The notes below the pieces were generated by a model, which worked only from the letters and a program-made list of their open reading frames with translations, did not search any database and had not been told where the DNA came from. DNA of 64,000 nucleotides, taken from NCBI RefSeq assembly GCF_009762795.1, contig NZ_CP046400.1, positions 2,333,501-2,397,500 on the forward strand, written 5' to 3'. Of this stretch, positions 14,573 to 25,682 are shown piece by piece. The translations under genes were made by a program, and so were the position numbers. The stretch comes from Pseudodesulfovibrio cashew (lineage in GTDB: Bacteria > Desulfobacterota > Desulfovibrionia > Desulfovibrionales > Desulfovibrionaceae). The number at the start of each line of letters is the position of its first letter. The first letter of the stretch is position 1.

Positions 14573-14944
14573 ATTGCCGTATCGCCAAAATATCAGGGCG
14601 CTTTTGAAATCCATAATATTCAGTGGTTGCAATTTATAGTGGGCCTTTGCAATATGGCTCGAAACGGCGAAATAGCCCTGTTCTTTTGCCCGATTTAATT
14701 GTTGCTCCGTTTTCTCGAGAAATCTGCGTCCTGTTTTTAAGTCTTTCCCCAAGGGACGTCCTTCGATTTCGCAGGGCCGGTATTTCCGTATGCTTCTGGA
14801 GAATATGGGTGCTTTTCAGCGGCCAGTTGAGGGCTACTGCAGTAGGCTATTGACATCATACTGATTTTTTTAGCCCAAGCCGAATCACGGCTACCGGCTC
14901 TTGGATCGAACACAGAATAACCACAAGCCAGCGAGGATCAGGGA
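14573..14944. other. gene-poor spacer
   Basis: About 370 bases without a convincing gene. A reverse-strand open frame (71 codons) overlaps the terminator and has no recognisable content. TTGACA at about 14852 could be a -35 element, but no matching -10 stands out. Confidence 0.4.
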
Positions 14945-15181
14945 ATGAACACAGAACAGGAAAAGGTCAAAACCATATATATGGGCTACCACCCCCGGTC
15001 GCATGATGGCAGCATTCCTCAATCACGCACCCGCAGTGAGGCTATTGAAATCATGGACGTCTTCAACAAGAGGCAGGTGGAAGGGAAGCTTCGGGCTGAA
15101 GTTGTCGAAATCGCCTGCAGCGATCTTTGCGCCGTTGCCGTCATGGAAACTGCGATCGATAAAGTCTGGCAGTACATCTGA
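14945..15181 (+). CDS. small hypothetical protein
   Basis: 78 residues with a ribosome site (GAGGA) before the ATG. Charged, predicted soluble: YMGYHPRSHDGSIPQSRTRSEAIEIMDVFNKRQ is cut here into shorter recognisable parts GYHPRSHDG and EIACSDLCAVAV. No family recognised. Spacing and codon use look real. Confidence 0.5.
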   Translation: MNTEQEKVKTIYMGYHPRSHDGSIPQSRTRSEAIEIMDVFNKRQVEGKLRAEVVEIACSDLCAVAVMETAIDKVWQYI

Positions 15182-15392
15182 TTTCCGCCAAGATCCTTTC
15201 AAAATGCCTCTATAGCCATGTCTCGCCGGTCGGCCATAATCAACCACAGAGGCCAGTATTGAGGGGAGCTTTTGAGCTCCACTTCCATTCAGCCCGGGTC
15301 GGATCCTGTTTGACGGATACCGGGCCGCGTTGGCTCGTTCTTGCAATAAATAGAGTAAATCTAGTTGGAGCTACCAGTAGGAAACTTCGGAC
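15182..15392. other. convergent spacer
   Basis: Between a plus-strand small gene and the minus-strand kinase gene. It holds short complementary segments (GGAGCTTTTGAGCTCC near 15263) but no clear terminator T-run or coding sequence. Confidence 0.4.
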
Positions 15393-17285
15393 CTAGTCAT
15401 GGTGCGGTTCGATATGTAGCGGCAATCTGACATAAAAGCTCGATCCTTCTCCCTCGGGACAAGGGGCAACACCGATTGTGCCTCCATAGTGTTCGATGAT
15501 TTCCTTGCAGATGGCCAGTCCCAGTCCGGTGCCCTTGGGTGCTTTGGCTATTCCCTTGGAAGGGGATTCGGCCTGGTAGTATTTCTGGAAAATCAGGGCT
15601 CTTTCCTGGGCCGTCATTCCAAGGCCGGAGTCGGTGACGCGAAATTCCAGGATATCGTCTCCGATTCGGTTCGTCGAGATGACGATCTCGCCGTGTTCCG
15701 TGAATTTGATGGCATTATCCAGAAGATTGGTGAGAACTTGCATGATGCGGTCGTGGTCCGCGTAGATGTATTCTCTTTCGCTTGCTGCCTCAACGTGTAG
15801 TGACAATTTCGGCTTGGCTTCCAATTTGATGCGGGCTCCTTCCACGGCACTTTCCACGATGGATTGCACCAAGAGGGCCTCATCTCTCCATTCCATCTTG
15901 CCCGCCTCGATTTTGCTGACATCGAGCATGTCGTCCAGGAGGCGGGTCAATCTGTCGCCTTCGGATCTGATGATGGCGAGGTTATGCAGCGCCAACTCAA
16001 CCTTTCGTTTTACCGTGGAGTCTTCCCCGACAATAGGGACAACGTGTTTTTTCAGGATCTTGTCGACCAATACGGAGAAGCCGAGAATGGACGCAAGCGG
16101 TGTTCGAAGTTCATGGGAGGCAGATGAGACAAAGGCGGACTTCTGGTTGCTGATGGCGATGAGCTGGTCGTTTATCTCTATAAGTTCCTTTGTCCTCTCC
16201 TCAACCCTGTGCTCCAGGTTTTCCTTGGCTGCAAGGGTCGCCTCTTCGGCCTGTTTCCTGTCCGTGATGTTGGTCAGGACGGTGACGGTGGCCACTTTGC
16301 CTTTCCACTGTGTTATTCCCGCACTGATCATGACCCAGATGATGTTGCCGGACTTGTCTATCAAGCGATAATCATAGCGGGGCGGCACAGTCTCTCCGGA
16401 TTGGCGGGCTACATAGCGTTGCTGCAGCATCGGACGGTCGTCGGGGTGAACGAAGGAATGGAAGGGACGGCTTTGCAGCTCCTCCAGCGTGTATCCGAAA
16501 GTGCTAATCATGGCAGGGTTGCAATAGACCAGCCGTTCGTCCTGGAAGATGCCGATGGCTTCGGATGCGGTGTTTGCGATCGCCGAAAGGTTCTCTTCTG
16601 CCTGCTTCAGTTTTGTTATGTCGGAGATGACGCTTAAAAAAGCATCTTTTCCCTTCCAATTGATATATTGTGAAGAAATAATTGCGAATCTGATTTCCCC
16701 GTCCTTACGCAACAGTCTGTATTCATCGATATCCTGGGTCTCTTTTTTATCAAGAATGGCGTCGCGCCGGGCGTACACGTTGTCGTGATCAGTCTTGACG
16801 ATGAAATCGAGGGCTCGTTGCCCGATCAGCTCGTCTCGGGAGGTTCCAAGCATTTTCTCCAAGCTTGGGTTTGCGAAAACCATTTCACCGTTTTGAATAA
16901 TGACTATTCCTTCGATGGAGGTGTTGATGATGGTCTGGAAGAGTTGCTTGCTTTCGGCAAGCTTGTCCTCAGACGTATAGAATTTGTAAAGGGTCGGACC
17001 CAGTTTCCACATGCCCACCAGCACCAGGAGTATCCCGAGATAGTAGCCGCATATTTCAGTTAGAATCTTGTTTGTTTCCGGGTCGGAAAAAATGATGAAC
17101 CCATGAAGTTGCGGGATGTACAGGCCCAGTTGGAGCATGCTGCCGATTGCAACGACACCGAATCCAAGAGTTATGTAGAACCACCCCGTGCCGCGCCTGA
17201 CGTGTTCCTTCTTCCCTGCATGCAGGAGAACCAGAAATGCCGCCAAAAGCAGGCAGAATCGTATGGCAATGAGTGCAACAATCAT
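15393..17285 (-). CDS. membrane histidine kinase with two PAS domains
   Basis: About 630 residues from the ATG at 17285; a TTG at 17321 would add 12 residues, and neither start has a strong ribosome site. Three to four N-terminal helices (first about 110 residues) precede PAS 1 (about 120-240) and PAS 2 (about 245-370), each closing in a PAC-like segment. A short coiled coil leads to HisKA with the phospho-acceptor in SASHELRTPLASILG. The DHp loop carries a 30-residue insertion (LVDKILKKHVVPIVG). The ATPase domain has LLDNAIKF, DSGLGM and GTGLGLAICKEI. No receiver gene is adjacent, so it is an orphan sensor; the signal is unknown. Confidence 0.9.
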   Translation of the reverse strand: MIVALIAIRFCLLLAAFLVLLHAGKKEHVRRGTGWFYITLGFGVVAIGSMLQLGLYIPQLHGFIIFSDPETNKILTEICGYYLGILLVLVGMWKLGPTLYKFYTSEDKLAESKQLFQTIINTSIEGIVIIQNGEMVFANPSLEKMLGTSRDELIGQRALDFIVKTDHDNVYARRDAILDKKETQDIDEYRLLRKDGEIRFAIISSQYINWKGKDAFLSVISDITKLKQAEENLSAIANTASEAIGIFQDERLVYCNPAMISTFGYTLEELQSRPFHSFVHPDDRPMLQQRYVARQSGETVPPRYDYRLIDKSGNIIWVMISAGITQWKGKVATVTVLTNITDRKQAEEATLAAKENLEHRVEERTKELIEINDQLIAISNQKSAFVSSASHELRTPLASILGFSVLVDKILKKHVVPIVGEDSTVKRKVELALHNLAIIRSEGDRLTRLLDDMLDVSKIEAGKMEWRDEALLVQSIVESAVEGARIKLEAKPKLSLHVEAASEREYIYADHDRIMQVLTNLLDNAIKFTEHGEIVISTNRIGDDILEFRVTDSGLGMTAQERALIFQKYYQAESPSKGIAKAPKGTGLGLAICKEIIEHYGGTIGVAPCPEGEGSSFYVRLPLHIEPHHD

Positions 17286-17519
17286 TTTGTTACGTTGAAA
17301 TAAATAGATGCCAGGCGTCAAGTATACTTAGAACATGACAATGAAAGAAAAGGAGGAGAGGGGGATATTCTTTCCGAATTGCCCATATGAAGTGGCAGGG
17401 GAGATTCAGGCCACGAGGCATGTGCTTTGGCCTGATGCGAACATGGTCTTCTTTTATATCTTTGTTACAGTTTGCCGTTCCCGCTTCTATTGCGATGACT
17501 ATTTTGCTAAAAATGGAGC

Positions 17520-18404
17520 ATGCAGAGCATTTGCCTGTTTTTGATTCTCACATTGTTTCTCGCTTTTCCCGCCCAGGCCGCGGAGCCTGATGTCATTCTT
17601 TATCCGTGTCCACTTTCTTCCAGCGACAGCCGGTTCGATTACCATCTTTCCCTCCTTCGTGAAGCCCTGGAGAGAACCGAGGCTGAATACGGCCCCTTTG
17701 AACTGCGGCCGTCCCCGGTCAGGATGAACCAACTTCGGCAATTTGATTTGCTGCAATCGGGAAGCCGGGCTTTGGATGTCGCCATCAAGCCCACTTCGAT
17801 CAAGCGCGAGCAGGCGCTGACGCCCGTGCGTATTCCCTTGGGCAAGGGCATGGTGGGCTGGCGAATCCTGCTCATCCGTCATGAGAACCAGGCCGGCCTT
17901 GCCCGGGTTCGCAGCCTGGATGACCTGAAGAAGTTCGTCGTGGGGCAGGGATTGGGCTGGAGCGATGCAAACATTTTGCGGCAAAACGGACTTTCAGTGG
18001 TGGAGGGCGCGGACTATGAGGGCCTCTTCAAGATGATGCTATCCTACCGGTTCGACATCTTTCCCCGTAGCGCGAGTGAGGCCTTGATGGAGTGGGATGA
18101 GCGCCACGGGAACCGGCCCTCTCTGCATGTGGAGGAAACGCTGCTTCTCCACTATCCCTTTGCCCGTTACTTCTGGACCGCCAACAGCGAACGGGGCAGG
18201 AAACTCAACGAGCGTATCACCAAGGGCCTGGAGGCGATGATTCGTGACGGTTCTTTCGATGTCCTTTTCCAACGTCATTACGGGGAGATTATTCGCCGCG
18301 CCGGGTTGAGGGAGCGCCGGATTATTCGTTTGGAGAATCCCGACCTCCCGCCCGCCACTCCGCTCGGCCGCAAGGAACTCTGGTTCGATCCGCTCGGGAA
18401 GTAG
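17520..18404 (+). CDS. periplasmic solute-binding-like protein (family 3 type)
   Basis: 294 residues with a Sec signal peptide (cleavage after AQA, about residue 20). The chain looks like the amino-acid-type binding fold: VRMNQLRQFDLLQSG, then VRIPLGKGMVGWRILLIR, SLDDLKKFVVGQGLGWSD and VVEGADYEGLFKMMLSYRFDIFPRS split by normal spacing, and a C-terminal ITKGLEAMIRDGSFD helix. Proteins of this type in Desulfovibrio often stand beside kinases. It lies divergently from the PAS kinase with about 230 bases between starts, so it may be a signalling accessory rather than part of a transporter. The start is weakly supported (GGAG only 2 bases before ATG). Confidence 0.75.
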   Translation: MQSICLFLILTLFLAFPAQAAEPDVILYPCPLSSSDSRFDYHLSLLREALERTEAEYGPFELRPSPVRMNQLRQFDLLQSGSRALDVAIKPTSIKREQALTPVRIPLGKGMVGWRILLIRHENQAGLARVRSLDDLKKFVVGQGLGWSDANILRQNGLSVVEGADYEGLFKMMLSYRFDIFPRSASEALMEWDERHGNRPSLHVEETLLLHYPFARYFWTANSERGRKLNERITKGLEAMIRDGSFDVLFQRHYGEIIRRAGLRERRIIRLENPDLPPATPLGRKELWFDPLGK

Positions 18405-18682
18405 GGCGGCTGGATTGCCCGCATGCTTGGCTTGCCGGGGAAGAGCCCTGCTGTGGCCGCAGTTGCTCCTGCAATTCACTTCTTTCCCTCTTGCCATTGA
18501 AAGGTACATCTCAAACCAGCGTCGTCTCCTTTGTCCCTTCCCTCAGTTGGCCAAGGCCTTCTCTTCGGCAGCCTGTCGTGGTGCCGTTTGCAGTACGCGA
18601 GTTTCTTCGTGACGCTTGCTTTCGTGCGAGGAGAGGATGCGTCCTGAGAGCTGCCCCATGGCTGGCTGTTGCCTGGAAAGAA
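18405..18682. other. spacer between convergent genes
   Basis: About 280 bases. Short open frames occur but overlap each other and look non-coding. Nothing else recognised. Confidence 0.4.
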
Positions 18683-18713
18683 AAAGGCCGCTCCCTTTTG
18701 GGAGCGGCCTTTG
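18683..18713 (-). terminator. terminator of the lepA-lepB operon
   Basis: AAAGGCCGCTCCC-tttt-GGGAGCGGCCTTT, a perfect 13-bp stem just after the lepB stop; on the minus strand it is followed by TTTCTTTCC. Confidence 0.85.
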
Positions 18714-18733
18714 TGTCGTCTTGAATGAGCGCG

Positions 18734-19354
18734 CTAGTTGAACATGGTTCCGATCCGGTCGAAGCGGATGTCCGTCAGGGAGCCCCAGGACCAGTATATG
18801 ATCAGGGCCTTGCCCACGATTTTCTGGCGTTTGACCGTGCCCCACCAGCGGGAGTCGTGAGAGCCTTCGCGGTTATCTCCGAGCATGAAGTACTCGCCGT
18901 CGGGCACAACGATGGGGCCGAAGTTGTCGCGGACCGGGAGAATACGGGCGTCGGTGCGTCGCACGTAGGGTTCGTCCAGGGGCTCGCCGTTAATGTAGAC
19001 CACCTTGTCGCGAAGTTCCACAGTGTCGCCGGGCAGGCCGATGACACGCTTGATGAAGTCCTTGGACTCATCCATGGGATACTTGAAGACGATGATGTCG
19101 CCGCGTTCGGGATCACCGGTCTTGTACAGGACCTTGCCGTCAGTGGTGTCGAGCCAGATGTCCGAGGGCAGGCGCACGTCGTAGGCGAATTTGGTCACCA
19201 GCAGGTGGTCGCCGATCTGGAGAGTGTCGAGCATGGAACCGGACGGAATCTTGAACGCTTGAACGATGAAGGCGCGGATTACAAAAGCGAGAAGCAGGGC
19301 CACCACGATGGCCTCGATGGTGTCGCGGAATTGTTTCATGGAATCGTGAGACAT
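18734..19354 (-). CDS. lepB: signal peptidase I
   Basis: 206 residues. One N-terminal membrane helix (about 12-32) anchors a periplasmic S26 protease. Catalytic Ser40 lies in IPSGSM and the general-base Lys102 in FIKRVIGLPGDTVE; the GDNREGSHDSR box and a C-terminal WSWGS segment complete the family marks. It removes Sec signal peptides from exported proteins. It follows lepA on the same strand by about 126 bases, the classical lepA-lepB arrangement. Confidence 0.96.
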   Translation of the reverse strand: MSHDSMKQFRDTIEAIVVALLLAFVIRAFIVQAFKIPSGSMLDTLQIGDHLLVTKFAYDVRLPSDIWLDTTDGKVLYKTGDPERGDIIVFKYPMDESKDFIKRVIGLPGDTVELRDKVVYINGEPLDEPYVRRTDARILPVRDNFGPIVVPDGEYFMLGDNREGSHDSRWWGTVKRQKIVGKALIIYWSWGSLTDIRFDRIGTMFN

Positions 19355-19480
19355 ACGTATTTCCTAGTGATTGAACCGGAAGCGGAAACCGCCTGCGGCG
19401 GTATCGTCGGGTGATTTCGTCTCCAGGCGCCGTGAGGTCGTGTCCGGCGGCTTGGGGTGCTTCTACGGTTGCGTTCGATG

Positions 19481-21286
<1,806 letters not shown>

Positions 21287-21414
21287 GATTCTCTTTTTCA
21301 AGGATGGAATTTCGCCGGACAGGGGTAAAGACCCCGTGGCGCGGGCGTTGGAGACGCTTGTAAGGCATTTGGGAGCCCTTGTCTAACACATACTGTCGCA
21401 GGAGGGAAAAGGAA

Positions 21415-21441
21415 GGGCCGCCATGAGGCGGCCCTTTTTTT
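21415..21441 (+). terminator. hairpin between ribB and lepA
   Basis: GGGCCGCC-atga-GGCGGCCC followed by seven T on the plus strand. On the minus strand, the direction of ribB, the tail is TTCCTTTT, so it can still serve as the ribB terminator. Confidence 0.7.
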
Positions 21442-21472
21442 GTTTAGGTAGGGAAGGAGGAGCGGGACGGCG

Positions 21473-22129
21473 TTACGCTGCCGCAGCCTCCCTGGCCTTT
21501 CGGTATGCGGCGATGTCATCCACCGTGCAGACCGGCATGCCGTGTTTGTCGGCAAAGGCAACTATTTCCGGCAGGCGGGCCATGGTGCCGTCCGGGTTGG
21601 TCAACTCGCAAAGCACGCCGCACGGCTCAAGGCCGGCCAGACGCGCCATATCCACGGTGGCCTCGGTGTGCCCGCCGCGCTCCAGCACGCCGCCGGAGCG
21701 GGCGCGCAGGGGAAAGACGTGCCCCGGCGAAGCGATGTCGGACGGTTTGGCGTCGCCGGCGATGGCCGCCTTGACCGTGCGCACACGGTCGGCCGCGGAC
21801 ACGCCCGTGGTTACGCCCTTTGCCGCCTCGATGGAGACCGTGAAGGCGGTCTGGTACTGGGAGCGGTTTTCCTCGACCATCATGGGCAGGCCCAGGGCGC
21901 GGACCTTGTCGTCCGTCAGGCAGAGGCAGACAATGCCGCTGCACTCGCGGATGAGCAGAGCCATTTGTTCGTCGCTGAGGGTTTCCGCCGCGAAGATGAG
22001 GTCGCCCTCGTTTTCGCGGTCTTCGTTGTCGGTGACCAGGATGCCCCGGCCCTCTCGAAGGGCCGTAAGCGCGTTTTCGACCCGCTCAAGCGAGGAGCCG
22101 AACCGATTGAGTAGAGAAGACTGATTCAT
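21473..22129 (-). CDS. ribB: 3,4-dihydroxy-2-butanone-4-phosphate synthase
   Basis: 218 residues from the ATG at 22129, chosen because AGGGAG lies 6 bases before it. Motifs: [17 protein letters not shown] with the acidic metal/substrate site, [19 protein letters not shown] with the T-G-V-S-A-A-DR box, and [21 protein letters not shown]. The enzyme turns ribulose 5-phosphate into the four-carbon unit of riboflavin. Only the RibB half is present; there is no fused GTP cyclohydrolase II. An FMN riboswitch precedes it. Confidence 0.95.
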   Translation of the reverse strand: MNQSSLLNRFGSSLERVENALTALREGRGILVTDNEDRENEGDLIFAAETLSDEQMALLIRECSGIVCLCLTDDKVRALGLPMMVEENRSQYQTAFTVSIEAAKGVTTGVSAADRVRTVKAAIAGDAKPSDIASPGHVFPLRARSGGVLERGGHTEATVDMARLAGLEPCGVLCELTNPDGTMARLPEIVAFADKHGMPVCTVDDIAAYRKAREAAAA

Positions 22130-22255
22130 GTGCATCTCCCTATGGGAAAATGGTGAATCAGGGCGTGGGAAAAGGACAGCCGCCTGCCCGCATGAGCGCG
22201 CGCAGGGATGACGACGGGCCGCGCGTCGGGCGCACGTCCGCTGTGGAACTGTCTT

Positions 22256-22394
22256 ATTCTCTTTCATCCGGACTGTTACCGTCGGCCCCGGAATCACACC
22301 GGGTCTGCTGACCCTCTCCACCCGGAGAGGCGCTCGCGGGCTTTCTGGCGAACCAGATCACCGCCGGTGGGGACTTCCACCCCGCCCTGAGAAC
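22256..22394 (-). ncRNA. FMN riboswitch (RFN element) controlling ribB
   Basis: Read on the minus strand, the segment opens with CAGGGCGGGGTGGAAGTCCC, continues with CACCGGCGGTGATC, AGCCCGCGAGCG, GTCAGCAGACCCGGTGTGA and CCGGGGCCGACGGT, and closes with AGTCCGGATGAAAGAGAA. These are the conserved blocks of the FMN aptamer. About 125 bases separate it from the ribB start. FMN binding should lower ribB expression. Confidence 0.95.
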
Positions 22395-22479
22395 AAGTGC
22401 GGCGATAATGGCCCAGGTGTTCAGGTATGTCAATGCGGGAAGACGCGCCTTGCGGCTGCTCCTGTTTCGTTGGGGGGGG

Positions 22480-24348
22480 CTATGCTACGGGCAGGGTGAA
22501 GCGGAAAATGCTGCCCCGTCCCGGTTCCGATTCGACTTGGATGGCGCCGCCGTAGTGTTCGACAATCTCGCGGCAGATGGCCAGCCCCAGGCCTGTGCCG
22601 AAGGGCTTGCCCGACTCGGTCCAGTCCGCTTGGCTTTGATAGAAGTCTTCGAAAATTTTGCTGATATCCTCAGGGGATATGCCGCTTCCTGTATCTTCCA
22701 CAGTGAATTCCATAACGCCTTCCCCGGTGTCGCGAACAGAAAGGCGCACGCTGCCTCCCTCCGTGAACTTGGCAGCGTTTTCGAGAAGATGCGTCAGCAC
22801 CTGGTGGATGCGATCCCGGTCCACATGGACATGGGGCAGGGCGGGAGGCACATCCACCGTGAAGGCGACGTCCGGCATTTTCATGAAGACAGGATTGAAC
22901 AGCGTTTCGGCATGGCGGGCGATTTCTCCGGGGGGCACGTCCTCATCATGCCACTCCACGCAATTCGTCTGAATTCTGCTCAGGTCGAGCAGTTTGTCGA
23001 TGAGGTACTTCAGGCGAGCCGTCTCCTGGTTGACGACCTGGTAATTGCCCAGGTGCTTGCCCAGCCTCTCCTGGAGGTTCTCGACGGGTTGGAGGTAGGG
23101 CAGGAAATGCGTTTTGAAGGTCCGCTCCATGATCTTGATGAAGCCGATGATGGCCGTGAGCGGCGTCCTCAACTCATGGGAGGTGGAGGAAAGGAACCGG
23201 GACTTGGCCCTGTCCAGGCTTTGGAGTTCCTTGTTGGCCTCCTCCAGATCCGCCGTGCGCTCGGCAACCTTGCGCTCCAGTTGAGTGTTGGCAAGGTAGA
23301 GTGCCTGCTTGTCCTCGTTTATGACGCGGAGCATGGAGTTGACCGACTCGCCGAGTTGAGCGATCTCGTCGTTGCCGTTGACGGGCACCTGCGTCCGCTC
23401 CTCGTTGAGCAGGTCGATGTCCCTTACCTGGCGGTTGAGTCGTTCCACCTTGGAGATGACCATGTATTGGAGGATGATGAACACGAGTGCGCTGAAGGCA
23501 ACCAGCACGCCGATGATCAGGTATGCGTTGTATAAGGCTACGGACTTTCCGTGCTTGGAAATCTTCCTCTCCTGGGTAACTCTGAAGATGACGCACGGCT
23601 TCCTGAAAATGTCTTTTTCCACGGTGTATCCGGTAATGGTGTCCTCGTCGCGGACCTGGATGAACACTCCGTTATCGCTTTGTATGTCTGCCGTGTGATC
23701 CGGTCCCGTGCTGTCCGGCGTTTGTGTCACGGCATGGATGGTCACGTTCAGTTCCAGCCGCTCGGAGGCCGATTCAGCCGCGGAATCAGTCAGCAGACGG
23801 CCCATGACGAGAGTGCCTCTGGACGGTCCCTCGCCGTTGGAGGTCAGGATCGGCCTGGCCGCGAACAGCAACGGTCCCCTGACCAGAGTTATCAGGCCGC
23901 CTTTGCCCTCGCTATCGGGGAGTGGAGGAATGTCTTTGCCCATCACCGTGTTTTGAAAGTCCGCGAGGAGATCGGCCATGTCGTTGCCCTCGCCGTCCAG
24001 AGCACGTCCGTAGATTACTTCTCCTCTGGCGTTCGCGATCAGGATGAGGTTGAGGTGCTGATCGGTGAAGGTGTCTTCCGGCAGGTTGGAATCAACATAC
24101 TCCTGATTGTGGTCCTCGATGAAGGCATAGGTGTCGTCCCATGAAGCCCAGTCCCAGACAAAGGCGTCCAGGATGGCCTGTTCCTTCAGAAGATCGTTAT
24201 GCGCCCGGTGGGCGTCGGCTATCACCAACTCCCGCTCCAGTTCGTCAAATCCGCTTTTGACAGCAAAGTTGGTGGCCAAATATTCGGCGGCCATGGCTAC
24301 TATGGAAAGCAGCAGGATGGCGGAAAGAGTTACTTTGCGTATCTTCAT
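22480..24348 (-). CDS. membrane histidine kinase with CHASE4-like sensor domain
   Basis: 622 residues. Helix 1 (about 7-28) and helix 2 (about 265-290) frame an extracytoplasmic domain with FVWDWASWDDTYAFIED, the CHASE4 hallmark. HAMP (about 290-340, DEIAQLGESVNSML) and a coiled coil precede HisKA with SSTSHELRTPLTAIIGF, a DHp-loop insertion like that in the kinase at 15.4 kb, and an ATPase domain with LLENAAKF, DTGSGI and GTGLGLAICREI. There is no receiver domain and no neighbouring response regulator. Ligand unknown. Confidence 0.92.
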   Translation of the reverse strand: MKIRKVTLSAILLLSIVAMAAEYLATNFAVKSGFDELERELVIADAHRAHNDLLKEQAILDAFVWDWASWDDTYAFIEDHNQEYVDSNLPEDTFTDQHLNLILIANARGEVIYGRALDGEGNDMADLLADFQNTVMGKDIPPLPDSEGKGGLITLVRGPLLFAARPILTSNGEGPSRGTLVMGRLLTDSAAESASERLELNVTIHAVTQTPDSTGPDHTADIQSDNGVFIQVRDEDTITGYTVEKDIFRKPCVIFRVTQERKISKHGKSVALYNAYLIIGVLVAFSALVFIILQYMVISKVERLNRQVRDIDLLNEERTQVPVNGNDEIAQLGESVNSMLRVINEDKQALYLANTQLERKVAERTADLEEANKELQSLDRAKSRFLSSTSHELRTPLTAIIGFIKIMERTFKTHFLPYLQPVENLQERLGKHLGNYQVVNQETARLKYLIDKLLDLSRIQTNCVEWHDEDVPPGEIARHAETLFNPVFMKMPDVAFTVDVPPALPHVHVDRDRIHQVLTHLLENAAKFTEGGSVRLSVRDTGEGVMEFTVEDTGSGISPEDISKIFEDFYQSQADWTESGKPFGTGLGLAICREIVEHYGGAIQVESEPGRGSIFRFTLPVA

Positions 24349-24508
24349 GAGTGTATCTTGACCCGGATGAGCGGCTAATGACCATTATACTTTATCTATT
24401 GGGATGATGCACCTTTTAATTTGAGCATCCTGTCCAATACGGATTCCATGCGTGCGGATAGCGTTCCCCGCTTGCCGCTCTCCCGAAAAAGGGGTAAGCG
24501 AATTTCCC

Positions 24509-24862
24509 ATGCATGAAATGTCCATAGTTCAATCCATCCTCGGGATTTTACGCGAGGAAATGGTCAAGCACGACGGCAAGCGGCTCAAGAAGGTGGTCAT
24601 CAGAAACGGCGCGTTGGCCGGTGTGGTGACAGAGTCGCTCCAGTTTGCCTGGGAAGCACTGACACCCGGGGGCGAGTTCGACGGGGCCGCCCTGGAGGTT
24701 GTCGAGATTCCCATCAGGGTGAAATGCGGCGATTGCGGCGAAGAGTTTTCGCCGGAGCACACTCGGTGCATGCCGTGTCCCAAGTGCGAGCAATTGCTTG
24801 GCCATACGGTGCTTGAGGGGAAGGAGATGCTCATCGATTCGATAGAAATCGACGATGAGTAG
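24509..24862 (+). CDS. hypA: [NiFe]-hydrogenase nickel insertion protein HypA
   Basis: 117 residues from the ATG at 24509, chosen because HypA proteins begin Met-His-Glu-Met; His2 is the nickel ligand. The ribosome site is weak. The zinc loop has CGDC and CPKC near residues 73-76 and 89-92. HypA delivers nickel to hydrogenase large subunits with HypB, encoded 25 bases downstream. The hydrogenase genes themselves are not in the window. Confidence 0.95.
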   Translation: MHEMSIVQSILGILREEMVKHDGKRLKKVVIRNGALAGVVTESLQFAWEALTPGGEFDGAALEVVEIPIRVKCGDCGEEFSPEHTRCMPCPKCEQLLGHTVLEGKEMLIDSIEIDDE

Positions 24863-24886
24863 CAACATATTTCGTAGGAGAAACAG

Positions 24887-25546
24887 ATGTCTCAGGAAGT
24901 CACCATCGTACGCAACGTTCTGGAAGCCAACGACCGCCTCGCGGAGGAATTGAGGGTCACGTTCAAGGAGAAGAAGATCCTCTGCCTGAATCTGATGAGT
25001 TCCCCCGGCGCGGGCAAGACCACCCTGCTGGAGCGGACTCTGACCGACCTCAAGGACGAATTCAAGATGGCGGTTATCGAGGGAGATCTCCAGACCGACA
25101 ACGACGCCCAGCGCGTGGCCGCCACCGGCGCCCAGGCCGTGCAGGTCAACACCGAGGGCGGCTGTCACCTGGATTCCGGCATGGTTCTGGATTCACTCAA
25201 GGCTCTGGACCTGGAAGGCGTGGACATCCTTTTCGTGGAGAACGTGGGCAACCTTGTCTGCCCGGCCGAGTTCGAGGTGGGCGAGGACTACAAGGTTACG
25301 CTTCTGTCCGTGGCCGAGGGCGATGACAAGCCCGAGAAATATCCCCTCATGTTCCACATCTCCGCAGTCATGCTGCTGAACAAGATCGACCTGCTTCCCT
25401 ACGTGGACTTCGATCTGGACAAGGCCTCGGCCCATGCCACCAAGCTGAACAAGGACATCGAGGTCATGCCCATTTCCGCCCGCACCGGCGAGAACATGGA
25501 GACCTGGTACGCCTGGCTGCGCGAGAAACGCGCGGAAAAGCTGTAA
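24887..25546 (+). CDS. hypB: hydrogenase maturation GTPase HypB
   Basis: 219 residues. P-loop MSSPGAGKTTLLE (about 37-49), EGDLQTDNDAQR, the nickel/zinc-site region TEGGCHLDSGMV, ENVGNLVCPAEFEVGE and the base-recognition NKIDLLPYV. It lacks the N-terminal histidine stretch seen in some HypB proteins, so nickel storage is unlikely. GTP hydrolysis drives nickel transfer to HypA and the apo-hydrogenase. AGGAG precedes the start. Confidence 0.96.
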   Translation: MSQEVTIVRNVLEANDRLAEELRVTFKEKKILCLNLMSSPGAGKTTLLERTLTDLKDEFKMAVIEGDLQTDNDAQRVAATGAQAVQVNTEGGCHLDSGMVLDSLKALDLEGVDILFVENVGNLVCPAEFEVGEDYKVTLLSVAEGDDKPEKYPLMFHISAVMLLNKIDLLPYVDFDLDKASAHATKLNKDIEVMPISARTGENMETWYAWLREKRAEKL

Positions 25547-25572
25547 TCCTTTCCAGCCGAGTTATCTCAATC

Positions 25573-25606
25573 GCCCGCTTGCCTTCCGGCAAGTGGGCGT
25601 TTTTTT
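25573..25606 (+). terminator. terminator of hypA-hypB
   Basis: GCCCGCTTGCC-ttcc-GGCAAGTGGGC followed by GTTTTTTT. Confidence 0.88.
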
Positions 25607-25682
25607 CGCCCATGGGAGAATTTGCCGCCTGATTGGCCGATTTTATCATTGGCATCTGGTCCTGCCGGACGTATAGGAAACC